From the NCBI GenBank assembly GCA_016271365.2, contig CM057453.1:1088839001-1088903000 (forward strand): DNA of 64,000 nucleotides, read 5' to 3'. Shown in pieces: positions 21,791 through 31,992 of the stretch. Source of the DNA: Neoceratodus forsteri. Its lineage: Eukaryota > Chordata > Ceratodontiformes > Ceratodontidae. Numbering within the stretch: the stretch's first letter is position 1; each line of letters begins with the position of its first letter. The notes under the pieces are model-generated. The model saw only the letters and a program-made list of their open reading frames with translations. It did not search any database and had not been told where the DNA came from. The translations under genes and the position numbers were made by a program.

Positions 21791-23021
21791 AGCACCAGAC
21801 TCACTCTTGGTGTGATTTTTTTTTCTGTTTACACCTAAATATAACAATAGCAGTGGACTGAGGGATTGCAACATCTGGTGAGTAAAAACTGAGCCTGAAA
21901 ACACAGGCACAGGATTAGCACAAGATAAACAAAGAGCAACAGGATTCTAGGAAAACTGGAAAGCCCCAAAAAGAAAATACCAAATGAAAATACGAACTGA
22001 AAAGCAAGAAGCAACACAAGTAGCATACAGCAGCTGGAGGCAGAAATACTAACCAAAGCAGGAGAAGCACAACAAACAGAGTTAGCACAAACCAAGCAGA
22101 GCCCAAAGCACAAGCAACACAAGAAGCCCCAGCAGGCCCCAGGAGAAGATAGATTGACAGAGCCTCTGGCTACAAAAAAAAAAGGCTTGTTAATAAACAG
22201 GAAGGAAGAGTTTAAATAGGTCAGGCGGGGGGGAGTGGCTATTGCTTCAGCCATTGAACTACAGGCTGCAGCCTTTCAATTATATTGTTTTTGTGAAAAG
22301 CAAGGAAATTAATTGAAAAAAAAAACCCGACATCACTGCATCTAATATGGTTAAAGCACAAAGTGTATACTGCAGGGAAATAAAAATTAGGGTATAAAGT
22401 CCCTGGAACCTTGAAAAATGTGTGGTGTGGTGTTCTTCAAGGTTTGAAAGATTATGTGACTCACTGATGTGGTAAGGATGCTTTCTGTCTCTCAGATATG
22501 GTTGTTAGTATAGTTCTGCTCTGTTCGAAAAAGAATATTCAGTGAACTGACTTGAAAAAGTTGGTGGCAGTTGTCAAGTGTTCCCTTGGAAAGCCTTTCA
22601 ACACCAACTATCACAGGGAAGCTAAAGGACTGTGACATCTGCCTTTGGGGATTAGAATGTGGCCTGTTGAGGAGGTTCAGAGGTGTAGCAGGTGTAGTAG
22701 CCCTCCAGGCCATGTAGTCTATGTAGAATACCCCTGTGAACCTCTATGTACCACTCAAAAGGACTGAATATGGGTGTAGGCCAGCCCTGTCCTGCCACCC
22801 CCAGTTCCAACACATTGAGTGTCCTGCAAAGCTGGTATGTACCCATTCAGTGGGTGTGCTACAAAATGACTGATGTTAGCTCAGCATGCCATGTCAAATA
22901 ACATGGCAGTCTCTATGTAGTGTGGTGGGCCTGTGTCCTGCCAATCTAACAGAAAATCCTCTCAGAGACCTTGTTCTGCTCTGTGGTGACATCTAGTAGA
23001 CATTGTTACGCATGTTGCTGG
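21791..23021. other. Unassigned spacer
   Basis: No recognised gene or element is seen. An open minus frame at 21835-22254 is Cys/Leu/Ser-rich with no family resemblance and lies over a degenerate A/C/G-rich stretch. I do not support it as a gene. Confidence 0.5.
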
Positions 23022-23238
23022 TACTATTATAAGTTAATAGGACATCTGAAGGGTGTCTCTTATAGTATGGTATAAGAGACTCCGAGCATGCAGTATGGGC
23101 AAGAGGGCCATGAAGCTCAGGGGTTCTGTCTGCACAAAGCTCATGAAAGGAGTCTCTTACCCCATAAGAGACATCCTAAAGAGGCCCTATTATCTTATTA
23201 TAAATCACTCAAGTTTAGCTCAAGTGATTTATAATAAG
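23022..23238. repeat. Compound inverted-repeat (MITE-like) element
   Basis: Two imperfect palindromes face each other: 23051-23083 and 23149-23176 are reverse complements (gtctctta...taagagac with ggagtctctta), and each is itself self-complementary. Just right lies a perfect 16-bp hairpin stem, cttattataaatcact / agtgatttataataag (23194-23209 with 23223-23238). Outer sequences ctattataagttaatagg and the complement of the ccctattatcttattata block also pair loosely. No ORF. The exact ends are uncertain. Confidence 0.65.
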
Positions 23239-23971
23239 TTTAGAGTCTGTTTTATAATTTTAGATTGCTCTCCTCCCTCCTGGGACTGAAATGGAGAGCT
23301 CCCTTCTACCACTCCTGCACAAGAGAATGCTGTACACAGAATAAGAGTTACAGTGACTCTGCACAATGATTGGCTGATATCACCTTAGTGATTTATAATC
23401 TTTCATAAACAGTGCAGATATGGCATTTTCTCAAGTGAAAGCTTACAATATGCTCATGCATTTTCGAAAGAATTATCATCTCATGCTTTAGCAGTATAGG
23501 AAGATTGTGGGAAGTTATAAGTAGTTAAATGTATGTGGTGCTAGAGCCATAAGTTGTAGAAATAAATATTCCAAAATATTGTAGATGATCATTAAATAGG
23601 TTGTAGTACAACCAAAATTCATGAAATTTGTGAAAAAAATGCCTTTTTTAATTAAACCATCAAGGAGAAAAGTGTATTGACATGTGTAAGCAATAACCCA
23701 CAACAGGACATAGATTTGATGCACATTGCAGGTGAGTGGAAGGCATGAGGTAAATGGCCTCCTAAAAAGGGCATTGATTCTTAAGAAACCCAAGGCCTGG
23801 AACAGGTTACCGTGCCTATCAAATGGGGAAAAAAAGGTTGTTGTTTTTTTTTTTTTCCAATGGAAAAAGGGTTTTATTTTCCTGTAGTTAGATTGTTGCT
23901 AGGTAGAAAATGTGAGATCAGTAACAAAGGCCAAATGCCTTTAAATGACTTTGGATAGTGCATTTACTCTT
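23239..23971. other. Unassigned spacer
   Basis: AT-rich sequence with a T/A homopolymer tract near 23830-23860. No gene or recognisable repeat is seen. Confidence 0.5.
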
Positions 23972-24404
23972 GTGTTGCTCAGATAGTGCTTTTGTGGATC
24001 CTACCACTATCTGTCAGATAGTGCTGGTATCCTACCTAGGATCCTACCAGAAATCCTACCAAAGACAGATGTAGGAGCTAGGGTCAGATAGCGATGGATC
24101 TTAGGTCAGATCCAGGGGTCCTAGATTAGGTAGGTAGGATCCAGGGAACAGGTAGAAATGGATCCTAGTTAGGATCCAGTGATACTAGGTCAGATCCAGG
24201 GGATCTTAGGTCAGATAGTTAGGATACGAGCTGGATCTGTTGCTAGGATCCACAGGATCCACAATGTTTGCAGGATCCATGCACTGGTTCCTACAGAGCA
24301 GGATTCATGGTCAGATAGCACTGCTATCCTACCACAGCAACTGTCTGGCCAAATGGGAGGTGTCTGTTGGTATCCTAGTTTCTTGGATACTATCTGAACA
24401 ACAC
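23972..24404. mobile_element. 433-bp TIR element rich in ggatcc, MITE-like
   Basis: Terminal inverted repeats gtgttgctcagatagt (23972-23987) and actatctgaacaacac (24389-24404) match at 15 of 16 positions. The interior is built from recurring short words: ggatcc or aggatcc, gtcagata and tcctacc, in both orientations. It has no ORF. A clear target-site duplication was not found, so the superfamily is open. Confidence 0.65.
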
Positions 24405-24779
24405 TAATATACTCTATTGTGAAGAAATCTACAGTCTGTCCTGTTGTGAGTTATTGCATTTAAAAATTGAAAAAAAGATTTTATTTTAATAGGAAATGGG
24501 TTTATTTTTGTTTAGTTAGGTGACTGTTGCTTGGTTTATTAGGAAAGGATAGTTACAAAATGTACAGTTTCTAAAAATGTTAGCAATGATCAGGTGATGT
24601 GTTTCAATCAATGAAGCTTTTGGATTTGGTTACTTTCTTAAAAGGGAATAGCCAGCACCAAGGGCCCAACACTCAAGTTTGGGGCTGGTCCCAATGTGCT
24701 CTTTACGTGCAAAAACATTGTTTACTGTAGTATAGTAGATTGTGCCAGACTAATTTTGCTTAGTTCTAGTCTGACATAA

Positions 24780-25925
24780 TGTATGTTACTGTGAATCTCA
24801 GAATCCTCTGCAACTAGCATTGAAGACCAGAGTTGTCTTGGAGGACTAGAAAAGGGCAAATATAGTCCCACTGCACAAAAGTGGTAGCAGGGAAGAGACA
24901 GAAAATTATAGGCCTGTCAGCCTGACATTGGTGGTGAGTAGATTAATGGAAACACTACTTAAGGAAAGGATTGTAGAATATCTGGAATCCAATGAATTAC
25001 AAGATCCAAGGCAACATGAATTCATAGGGGGGAGGTCATGCCAAACAAATCGGATATATTTCTTTGAGTGGGTGACCAAGGAGTTAGATCACGGTGGAAT
25101 GGTGGACATGGCCTGCCTGGATCTCAGCAAGGCTTTCAATACCGTTTCACATAGAAGACTGATAAGCAAGTTGGGTAGCTTGGGGGTGGGCAACAAGGTG
25201 GGAACATGGGTAAGAAACTGGTTAGGGGATAAGAAACAGAAGATAGTGATAACTAGATTTCTTTCCTAGGAAGGGAGGGTGACCAGTGGGGTACCTCAGG
25301 GTTCAGTGCTGGGATGAATCCTCTTTAATGTCTTCATTAATGACATAGCAGAGGAGCTGAAAGGGAGGGTCTGCCTCTTTGCAGATGACACCAGAACTGC
25401 AATAGGGTGGAAATTCGGGGGCAAAAAAGTGTAAAATAATGTGCTTAGGCCATAGAAACCTGGCCGTGGGGTACAAAATGGATGAAGTGGTACTGACAAT
25501 GACCAAACAGGAAAGGGATGCGTGGATAATCATATCGGCTGACCTAAAGGTGTTCAAGCCGAGTAACAGGGCAGTCAGGAAATGTAGTGGGATTCTGGGT
25601 TGCAGAAGAAGGAAAAAAATATGCAGTGAAGCAGGAGGGTAATAGGTTCAGGAAAGATGTGAGTAAATATTTCTTTACAGAAAGAGTTGTGGATTCCTGA
25701 AACAGCCTTCCAGCAGAAGTAGTGGGGGTGAAAACAGCAGTTTGGTTCAAAAATGCCTGCAATAGGCACAAGGGAATCATAAGAGCAAAGGGGTGGGGGT
25801 AGAGGAGACAGTGTCATAGATCAAGTGGGTCTACAGAAAAAAATTAAAGTAGAAAAAAAAAAAGAAATAAATTGGGCAGACTTAGTGAGCCAAACAACCC
25901 TTATCTGCCATCAGAGTCTATGTTT
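24780..25925 (+). mobile_element. CR1 LINE fragment, 3' half
   Basis: 5'-truncated CR1 on the plus strand, entering in the reverse transcriptase and ending with the CR1-type 3' region (a tgggcagactta... block and a tatctgccatcagagtctatg block near 25870-25925). An internal deletion has removed the YADD-to-thumb region near 25390-25420. Confidence 0.8.
24928..25640 (+). pseudogene. CR1 reverse transcriptase fragment
   Basis: Shows SRLMETLLKERIVEYLE, GGRSCQTNRIYFFEWVTKELDHGG, the palm motif ACLDLSKAFNTVSHRRL, WVRNWLGDKKQ, VTSGVPQGSVLG followed by a stop near 25316, and FADD-type sequence at about 25380. The row GRSCQTN...D-SKAF-TV-HRRL is diagnostic of CR1-clade enzymes. Stops, frame changes and the internal deletion make it non-functional. 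A CR1-like LGHRNLAVGYKMDEV segment survives at 25439-25500. Confidence 0.8.
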
Positions 25926-26399
25926 ATACGACATTAGAGCAGTAGGCAGAAGTGGGAGATTTAATAGCCAGCAATGCATGTTACAGTTTATATAAGCTCT
26001 GATCATTTGTTTGCTGGTCCTGCTATCCTCCATATGCTATGTACAGTCACAGAGGACTGTACTTAGCCCCTGGAGAAAAGCAGTCCTGGGTAACATCTGA
26101 TCGGAGATTGTAAAAGCTGCAACATGCACTGCAGGCTATTGAATCTCCCTCTGCTGCCTACTGCTCTGATGTCAGCTGCAGGGGATACTAGGATTTGTAG
26201 TAACAGAAGATGTCAGTCTAGAACAAAAACAAATTAGCCTGATACAATTTACTATGCTACAGTAAAGAGTAAGTAAACCAAAATGTCTTTGCACACAGAG
26301 TGCACATTGGGACCAGCCTCACACTTGAGTGTGGGGGTCCTTTTGCTGACTGTTCCTCTTTAAACCCCATTTTACAAATCAATATATATCTACGTGTAT
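25926..26399. other. Unassigned spacer
   Basis: No gene is seen. The stretch ctgcagg...attgaatctccc...ctgcctactgctctgatg suggests an old unclassified repeat. Nothing firm can be said. Confidence 0.4.
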
Positions 26400-28233
26400 T
26401 GGAATGGAAACTGCATCAATGTGACAGAAACATGCCAACCAAAATCAAGCTTTCATTCGAAAAATGTACTAGCTCTAATGGATTCAAAACAGCCATATTC
26501 AGAGCAAATATCTTTAGAAAGTGATAACTTTGTAAGTTTTAGGGAGAGGAACTTAATTTTTGTAAAAGAAAGCTTGGAGTTAAGTCGACATGCTTTAGTT
26601 ATGTTGATAACATGTAGGTGTCGATGCACATCAATAAACATTGATTCTCATCAATGTACATCAATACACTTTCAACTACGCATCAATATAAATATATTGC
26701 CGGATGAAAACTGTACCAACAGGGCACAGCCATGTTTACTGGGTTCCAGGATTTTATTTAAAATAATTTGTCGTAATGGTTTCAAATGCAGCCCTTTCTA
26801 ATGATAATTGCTTTAAAAAGGGATCATTTTTAAACCACTGCGGCTTAGAACTTTAAGAGATGTTTTTGTTTCCAATGAAACAAACACAGTTGGCATCAGT
26901 AGAACTCAATTACACAATATTTCCCAAAAATCTGAATTTCTGGACCTTTCATTTGTGTTACTGAAGACATTTTCATTAAAACAGGGTCTATTCCCTCAGA
27001 CTTTATCTGTTCACTTTCTTATTCCAGCCATAAAGTTGTAATTCTATGCTTGTGCTATCACAATCTGTTGCCATGGAAATAATTTTGATATCGCAAGCAA
27101 AGGATTATAACTTTAGGGCAGGGCAAGCAGCAGGAACAGATGAGGTCTAAAAGGCAAAGAGCCTGTTTCAATGCAAATGTTTTTTTTTTGTAATAAAGAA
27201 CAGAAAGTCCAATATGGACTCGTAGCATTGTAACAGGGAGTCTACTCGCTACTCCAGCAACCCAAGTTCTGGAATGGGTTTGGGTTGAAAGGGGCCAACC
27301 AGGGAAAGGAGCAATGAGTGTCCCTCTGGACAGCTGTTTTACTTTAGGGGGAGTGAATCCCACCCTCTGTTTGACTGCCGTACAGTGGAGTCTGGGCAGC
27401 AGTGCATGCAGAGTCTGCATAAGGTGTCAGGTACTTTTGTGGACACCAATGGGTACTTGCACAAGTCTGCACATATGCCACCATACCATTGCATGCTGGC
27501 AGTCCCTTGGGGAGAAACTCGTGGAGAAACCATCCCAGCAAGAGGACAGTGATTAGCCTATTGCAGACCCTGCACCATCCACCAGGTACCCACCTCCTGG
27601 ACTGAATCCTGCTCCCACCAGGGAAAAGCATGATCTCTATCGGGGGGTGGGGCAAGCCACAGGAGAAATCAGAGGTCATGATAAGTACCTATGGAAATTA
27701 GGTGATGGGTCTTGAGGGAGGGGTTGGTCAGATAGGGGCCACCAAGTAGTTCAGGAGGGAATATAATGGAGTGAAAAAAGAATGAAAAGTCCTGAAATTC
27801 AAATTTTTCTTGGAATGCGATAAGATTTGAGTTTTGCTGATGCCAATGGAGATTTTTTGCAGAAAACTGAAAATTACTACTTTTTTTTGTAAATACAAGC
27901 TTAGACATGGGTTAGCATGGCTGTGTTAGGCTACACAGCTTCCATGTCAGTACATTCAGATATATATTAATGAACATTTAACTGCAAAGTTATGGATGAA
28001 ATTATAGTGATGTATTTCACTGTACATCGACACATGAAGACTGTGGCAATATTAATACCATCCTGACTCCAAGCTTTTATTTAAAAAAAATAATAATTTC
28101 CTTGCCATAATGTTTCAAAGGTCAGTCATTCCTATGGTTACTCTCTTTGAAAAGGGCAAGCTTTGGAAGATGTAGGGTTAGGAGATTCATTTTTTAACTG
28201 AAAGCTTAGAGTCAGGTCGACAAGGTTGTGTTC
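26400..28233. repeat. Diverged repeat block, about 200-bp unit, three copies
   Basis: Similar segments at about 26405-26605, 26700-26870 and 28035-28230. They share, in order, gaaaactg-like, an attttatttaaaa or aagcttt block, ataatggattcaaa / gtaatggtttcaaa / ataatgtttcaaa, a tttagaaag or tttgaaaag step, and agcttagagt...gtcgaca. A cluster of catcaat words lies at 26620-26695. The copies are old and imperfect. The 27060-27680 part between them is unassigned, and no ORF there resembles a known protein. Confidence 0.5.
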
Positions 28234-28249
28234 AGATGGATCTGTTTCT

Positions 28250-28913
28250 CTTTTTTTTGGACAAATTTTTTTTTTACTTCACCTCTCATCCATTGGCCTC
28301 TCTCTGGAATGGACGCATGGTGCTGTGACTCTCCTGTCTGCCTGAAGAATTGGCCACTCAACTCTGGTGGGGACCACACTTCCAGACTGGCTAGCCCGAC
28401 CCCCAGATCTGAGTTCCCAGGGAGGGACCACCGTGCTCCTCTGGTGCTCTATCTTTAGTGTTGAAGGCTGCCATCTAGGAAGGGACGGGTCGAGCATCCT
28501 GAAGTCTGGAGGTGACATGGAGTCATGACCTCTGGACCCGCTTTAGCTTACCAATGGTGAGAAGTTTTTTTTCTACTTCCTTCCCCCAGACTTGGGTCAT
28601 GCAATGCCTGCCCAGCCTGCTACATGAGCACTCCCATTCACATCCAAAAGGTGGCTGCACAGCATTTTTCCCCTCCTTGCATGGTCCCTACATCTGTAGT
28701 GCACCTGGTCTCCACTGGGTGCCGCTAGCTGCTCGGGACATTTCCTCCTCCTCCTCCCCTCCTCCCAGGAGAGGAGAGCAGTCCTCCTGACTCTTGATCC
28801 TCTCCTCCCCTGCCAACCCCAGCGGCCCGGGCTCACTCCTGAACCTGGGTCGCCTGCATGGCGCAAGGTGTGGCAACCAGTACCTCAACCCTCAGTGCCA
28901 CCAGGCTGGCCTA
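28250..28913 (-). mobile_element. Long SINE-like retroposon with 16-bp target duplication
   Basis: Flanked by the direct repeat agatggatctgtttct at 28234-28249 and 28914-28929. The plus-strand left end is T-rich (a poly-A tail on the minus strand), so the element reads from 28913 to 28250. Its 5' head (28790-28913) has tRNA-like features: tggcactgaggg near the start, and gacccaggttcaggagtgagcccggg resembling a B box within a T arm (listed here as landmarks, not as a proof). The same head recurs at 63370-63470. It is 664 bp long, unusual for a SINE, and has no ORF of known family. Confidence 0.75.
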
Positions 28914-28929
28914 AGATGGATCTGTTTCT

Positions 28930-29850
28930 ACATACACAGTAACATAGCCACATTGTTATATAAGGTTGGAAGAGATTCTAGATCCATAATGTCCATCCTG
29001 TCCCCCCTTCTTCACAAGCAGAGAAGAAATAAGTATGCTGTGTCCAGACTCTCCTCATAGCTTTTTCCCCCATACCACTGATCATTTTGGTGGCCCTGTG
29101 TTGCACCCTCTCCACTGCCTTAATGTCCTTTTTGTATTGAGGGAACCAAAACTGCACACAGTACTCCAGAGTTTGCCTGACAAGGGCCTTGTAAAGTGGC
29201 AGATTACAGTACATACCAATCTGTGCTGGCACTACCCTTTAGGTGCACCCCAGCATTAGCTGGTCCTCTTGCCAATGGCCACACACTGCTTGTCCTTCTT
29301 CTACCCCTTCTCTGTTATGATCCCTTTATCTTCTTGACTGCAGCAGAAGGAGTCACACACAGCATGTAGGTTTTACCTCTATTTTTGTTCCTCTAGTGTA
29401 CCACCTTATATTTAGTTATATTGAATCTGAGGCTCCAAGAGTCATACCAATTGCCTAGCTTGCTCAGGTCTTCCCAAACTGTGTCCCATCTTCAATGGAG
29501 TCTGCCACCCTAGCTAGCTAAGTGTCATCCATGAATCTGAGCAACCTGCTGGAGACCCCAACTTCTAGATCATTGGTGAAGATGCTGAAAAACTATAGCC
29601 TTGCTCCAGTCCCTGAGGGAAATTACTGAGTACCCCTCTCCATTCTTATTGCCCATCCACCACCAGCCTCTGCTACCTGCCCCAAGCCAGCTGGCAATCT
29701 ACCATGTGCATGTCTCATGTGTACAGTACTGGTTTACTTTGCCCAGTAACTTGCCATGCATCACAGTACCAAAGGTTTTGCTTCAATCCAGATAGACAAA
29801 ATCCATGCTCCTGTCAGTGTCTACTACCCTGCTCAACCCCTCAAAGAAGG
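28930..29850 (-). mobile_element. CR1 LINE fragment, 3' part
   Basis: The minus strand encodes the end of a CR1 reverse transcriptase ([29 protein letters not shown] and RATKMISGM at 29000-29200). The left end has the CR1 3' signature with acatagaaac-like and tctagatccat words. The segment 29200-29850 continues the reverse transcriptase toward its 5' side in broken frames, including a caatctgag/ gatgaatgtc-type stretch. It is dead and 5'-truncated. Confidence 0.7.
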
Positions 29851-29857
29851 TAAGTTA

Positions 29858-31005
29858 AAGAAACTAAATACAATTTTATTATAGGGCACCCTTCCCAAAA
29901 GACTCAGGGCACCTTACAATAAGACTTAAAACTATCAAACACATTTACCAATATCAAACAACAAAACATAAAAACAGCTTTAAATAAAATTCTAATCAAT
30001 TCTAAAAATAGATTACTAGTGTAACTTAACAATTACCAGTTTCAAATCATAAATTACAAACTTGTGGTGGGCTGAAGGAACTAAAATAAATGAATTCACT
30101 GTAATTTCACTTCATTTAATATGCACTAAGGACTTACCCAGTGCTTGAGAAAGCCAAATTAAATAAGTGACATTTTAAACCTTTCTTAAAAATTTTGACT
30201 AAATGGGCTTCTCTAATTTGAGCACGAAGAGTATTCCAAATGGGCGGAGTGCATACAGTGAATGCACAGTCACCTGACAACTTTAATAAGTATATTGAAC
30301 AAGTGGTGCTGCTTCCATAGAATAAGGCAACAAGGGGGCAGGGTGATGAATACCAGGTCAGGAGATCTTTCTGGCAGCCTGGACCCATAGGCCCATGTAG
30401 AGCTTCTAGGGTTTACAAACCTAACATGAAGGTGGTATGCCACTGAACTAGCAGCCAGTAGAGCTTGTGTAGGACCACTAGCATATGATCAGAATGAGAA
30501 CCCACAATTATCAGCTGGGCTCTAACTTTCTATATTAACTGCAGGTGTATCAAACTGTATGAGAGCCCCAGGTGCAGAGCATTGCAATAATCCAGTCTTG
30601 ATGTAATAAAGTCCAGAACCAGCATAACCAGGTCCTCATGCCCAAGATTGGGTTTAATTAAGCTGATGTTATGAAGATGAAAAAAGTCACTGTGGATGAT
30701 TGCTGACACCTGATGTTCTAGCATCAGCCGGCAGTCCCTGGGACCCCCAGAGTTTTTACCCTGTCTACAGCTCTGTGTACCATGCTTTCCAGAGATAGTA
30801 CACTGGCACTTGAGCTCTTCATGGATGACCTGTGACAGCCTGATTCAACCAGCATCAAGTCAATCTTGCCCAGGTTCAGACTCAGCTGGCAACCATTCAA
30901 TCGTTGATCAGCCCCAGGCAGTTGTCAAACAGAGACCATGTCCTGCCTGTCAGGTGCAAAGGAAAAATATAGCTAAATGCATCTGTATACCAGTAAAACC
31001 TCAAA
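29858..31005 (-). mobile_element. L2-group LINE fragment, RT C-terminus and 3' end
   Basis: On the minus strand: a WM.A..LRLNLGKIDLMLV-type segment near 30840-30900, SAIIHSDFFHLHNI, LVMLVLDFITSRLDYCNALHLG (30530-30724), then FTVCTPPIWNTLRAQIREA and FKKGLKCHLFNLAF (30134-30388), the standard end of L2-type reverse transcriptases. The 3' UTR ends at about 29860 in aataaaattgtatttagtt. Frame changes separate the blocks. It is a different subfamily from copies A-J because the HLHNI...RLDYCNAL block has no match in them. Confidence 0.7.
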
Positions 31006-31084
31006 CCATATTTAAGTCTTACTATTTGCCTCCAGATCCACTTTCTCTAACCTCCACTCCTCTTTCCAACAGGACCTAAAGAAG

Positions 31085-31594
31085 GTGCAATCTTGGTTCC
31101 TCACAAACGAATTGAAAGTCAACACCTCTAAGACCATTTCGGCTCTGCCCAGCAACTGGCCAGAAACCCCCCTTCCCCCAGCTTTCACCACCCTGGATGG
31201 TACCCCACTCAACTATGTCCCAGCATACAAATATCTAGGCATCTGGCTGGACTCCCACCTGGATATCTCAGTCCACAAAGATGCAGTCACCACCAAACTC
31301 CACCCTAAACTAGGTATACTCTATCAAACCAAAGACTCCCTCCCACTCCCTATCCGATACGAAATAATGAAAAAAGATTATTATTCCTATTTTTGCATAT
31401 GCCAGTGTTGTTTATGGCACAGCCCCTGCTTCTTCACTACCCTGGCTAAATACCCTACTGATATTATTCTGCTGCTTTGCTTTAAACTCCCTCCCTCGAA
31501 CTTACTACTGCAGCCTCTACTCCTCCCTCAGCATCCCATCTCTATCCTACAAAAGGGTTCTATCCACTCGCATACCATCATCACCAAATTTTAG
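31085..31594 (+). pseudogene. LINE reverse transcriptase C-terminus (copy J)
   Basis: An open stretch of 169 codons covering the part of an L2-like reverse transcriptase after the YADD box: the SWFLTNELKVN segment (lysine-rich, primer-grip side), FKYLG-equivalent YKYLGIWLDS, and the connection region. It lacks the catalytic palm, so it is a fragment of a 5'-truncated copy. Confidence 0.75.
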
Positions 31595-31980
31595 CTTGGT
31601 CTGCTTCCCCCAACTCTCCAACATGTTGTCCCCCCACAGCTCCCTCCTCATATGATCTATGCACCAGGGATGCCAGCTCTTTCTCCCTCCTCTGTCTCTA
31701 CACAACAACCAGCCAATCAACTTTCTCCTAGAGGCTCCCCTCCCTTTGGAACCATCTTCTGTCCCAACTCCGTAACTCCATATTCTACCCCTCTTTCAAA
31801 CAGCACTTACACCTCCTTTCTCCCCCAATCCTGCCTCTCTCCATCCCTCTCCACATAAGACTCCTCTGCAAAACACTAATACTGGAAAATTAGTTTATAG
31901 TTTATAGTTTATAGTCTTCCCTGTACTGTTTGCATATTATTATAATGTCCATTGGATTAACTTGTATGCTTATACATTGC

Positions 31981-31992
31981 AATCTATTGTAT
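31981..31992 (+). repeat. Target-site duplication, left copy
   Basis: aatctattgtat. The identical 12-mer occurs at 32536-32547, on the other side of the retrozyme-like insert. Confidence 0.9.

Larger units (their letters stand above)
31010..31992 (+). mobile_element. L2-like LINE copy J, 3' part, left of insertion
   Basis: A plus-strand relative of D/C. It reads reverse transcriptase KKVQSWFLTNELKVNTSKT, YVPAYKYLGIWLDSHLDI, TTKLHPKLGILYQTKDSLP, then a degraded C-terminus and 3' UTR. At 31993 it is interrupted by the retrozyme-like element and resumes at 32548. It is useful as the intact reference that shows D and C were once continuous. Confidence 0.8.

Noticed and set aside
21835..22254. 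139-codon minus open frame as a membrane protein gene
   Set aside because: Low-complexity Cys/Leu/Ser composition, no family resemblance, and no flanking gene structure.
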